DNA from: Cafeteria roenbergensis
Taxonomy: Eukaryota > Sar > Bigyra > Bicosoecida > Cafeteriaceae
NCBI GenBank assembly: GCA_008330645.1
Contig: VLTN01000040.1
Coordinates: 124,001-188,000, forward strand
Direction of reading: 5' to 3'
Length of the DNA stretch: 64,000 bases
The notes beneath the pieces are model-generated. The model made no database searches. It was not told the DNA's origin and saw nothing but the letters and a program-made list of their open reading frames with translations. The position numbers were made by a program, and so were the translations under genes. This document shows, one piece after another, positions 63,401 to 64,000 of the stretch (position 1 is its first letter; each line of letters opens with the position of its first letter).

Positions 63401-64000
63401 CACCGGCCGCGGGGGCTCGGAGCAGCTCCTCCAACGACTCGCGGGGCGCCCAGCGTCGCACCCGCGAGGAGCGGGCGGCCCGGCGCGCCAACCGCCAGGC
63501 CGGGCGCCCTCAAGCTCGCTCCGTCAGTGGCAGCAGCACCAGCCTCGGGCTCGGCCCCTCGAGCGCCGGCTGTGTGGCCTACGTTGTCGACGACGAGCGG
63601 GTGAACCGCACCTTGCTGGCAGCCCTCCTGAGGCGGTTGGGGCTGACAGTGTTCGAGTTTGCGGACGGTCATGAGGCCGTGGAAGCCCTCCACGCTGCAG
63701 CGGACGCAGCCGCGAAGGCCATGGCGACGCAGCACCGCAGGGCGGCCGGAAGTGGGGCTGGCTCCGCCCCCGGGCCACCCGCAGGCCAGGCCTTCCTCTC
63801 CACGACGCTGGAGGACGGTCCGCGCCCCTCGGCAAGTTGTCAAGGCCGCGATCCGGCTCGGCGGGTTGGGGGTGGCCGCGGGCTGGCAGCCGTCCGAGTT
63901 GCGCCTGGCGGAGACCTGGCTGAGCCGCAGGCGCCAGCCCTACTGGAGGCTCCGCAGCTGCGGCACGCTGCCGTCCTCCCAGCGCTGATCACGCTCGACG
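60462..64000 (+). CDS. Membrane hybrid histidine kinase 2 (two exons, 3' end outside window)
   Basis: Paralog of the kinase at 56040. Exon 1 60462-60868; the intron 60869-61013 (GTGAGG donor, GTGCAG acceptor, phase 2) contains a 16-C run; exon 2 is open from 61014 to the window edge. Hydrophobic segments fill residues about 30-405 (VAMAIALAGFAVATRA, VFPFAGLLVGNLILL, VACWLAFV-type spans). HisKA reads AIAYVSHEARGPLN with phosphoacceptor H426, preceded by VEVANRRREV as in kinase 1. The HATPase has the N box LVGLCNNAISNSMKHC, G1 DNGAGIP and G2 SGLGLAIVRS. After a Ser/Arg-rich linker the receiver begins VVDDERVNRTLLAALLRRLG. The window ends on the receiver phosphoacceptor (LITLD, residue 1131). 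The linker between HisKA and HATPase is much shorter than in kinase 1. Confidence 0.86.
60949..60964. repeat. Poly-C run in the kinase 2 intron
   Basis: Sixteen consecutive C within the intron, upstream of the pyrimidine-rich acceptor region. Similar C-runs precede acceptors in uS5m and, as G on the plus strand (near 8180-8188), in the oxidoreductase gene. Confidence 0.9.
62691..62833 (+). repeat. 143-bp block identical to 58686-58828
   Basis: Partner of the conversion-like tract in kinase 1, covering the same codons of the ATP-binding domain. Confidence 0.93.

Noticed and set aside
1-64000. CRISPR arrays, prokaryotic operons or bacterial origin
   Set aside because: Spaced direct repeats of CRISPR type are absent, genes have spliceosomal introns, and products are mitochondrial and ciliary. 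fabI, tsaD and histidine kinases are eukaryotic versions here.

Overview
This is nuclear DNA of a very GC-rich, gene-dense flagellated protist. The evidence is eukaryotic: most genes carry short spliceosomal introns (about 70-300 bp) with a strong GTGAG donor bias and pyrimidine-rich CAG acceptors. Products include mitochondrial proteins (uS5m, Qri7/TsaD-type, pyruvate dehydrogenase kinase), a radial-spoke-type RIIa/EF-hand protein and a dynactin p24-like subunit. A FabI-type enoyl-ACP reductase fits an alga with type II fatty-acid synthesis, but no transit peptide is visible. I cannot name the species; a GC-rich haptophyte or stramenopile (including Cafeteria-like bicosoecids) would fit.

Layout. 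1-18.1 kb: a compact run of mostly housekeeping genes on alternating strands: uS5m last exon (+), an RNA-ligase-like protein (-), FabI (-), an unknown protein (+), a Gfo/Idh/MocA oxidoreductase (-), an RSP7-like RIIa/EF-hand protein (+), an unknown one-TM protein (+), Qri7/TsaD (-), a RING protein (+) and a pyruvate dehydrogenase kinase (-). Neighbours are often divergent, with 0.2-0.7 kb shared upstream regions. 18.76-34.92 kb: one uninterrupted reading frame of about 5,387 codons, encoding an Ala-rich probable helical solenoid with one perfect EF-hand loop; its identity is unresolved, and a distant Nup188/Nup205-type nucleoporin is only a possibility.

34.94-49.14 kb: a three-unit tandem array (about 5.5, 5.5 and 3.1 kb). 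Each unit carries its own upstream region, a 13-codon first exon, one intron, and a giant exon coding for a GBP/atlastin-like GTPase joined to ankyrin-like repeats and a C-terminal RNI-type leucine-rich repeat domain. Unit 2 looks intact, unit 1 has a one-base frameshift near its 3' end, and unit 3 is a pseudogene with an insertion and a large internal deletion. I know of no standard family with this architecture; it resembles the sensor-plus-LRR plan of innate immune receptors and is the best candidate here for an undescribed system.

49.19-55.4 kb: a coiled-coil protein (-), a PEX3-like peroxisomal membrane protein (+) and a dynactin p24-like protein (-). 56.04-64.0 kb: two tandem paralogous membrane-bound hybrid histidine kinases (sensor, HisKA, HATPase, receiver). 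The second runs off the window at its receiver aspartate. The two share a 143-bp identical block inside otherwise diverged sequence, which looks like recent gene conversion.

Exon boundaries were placed by hand from splice consensus, reading-frame continuity and family homology; no alignment or search could be run.
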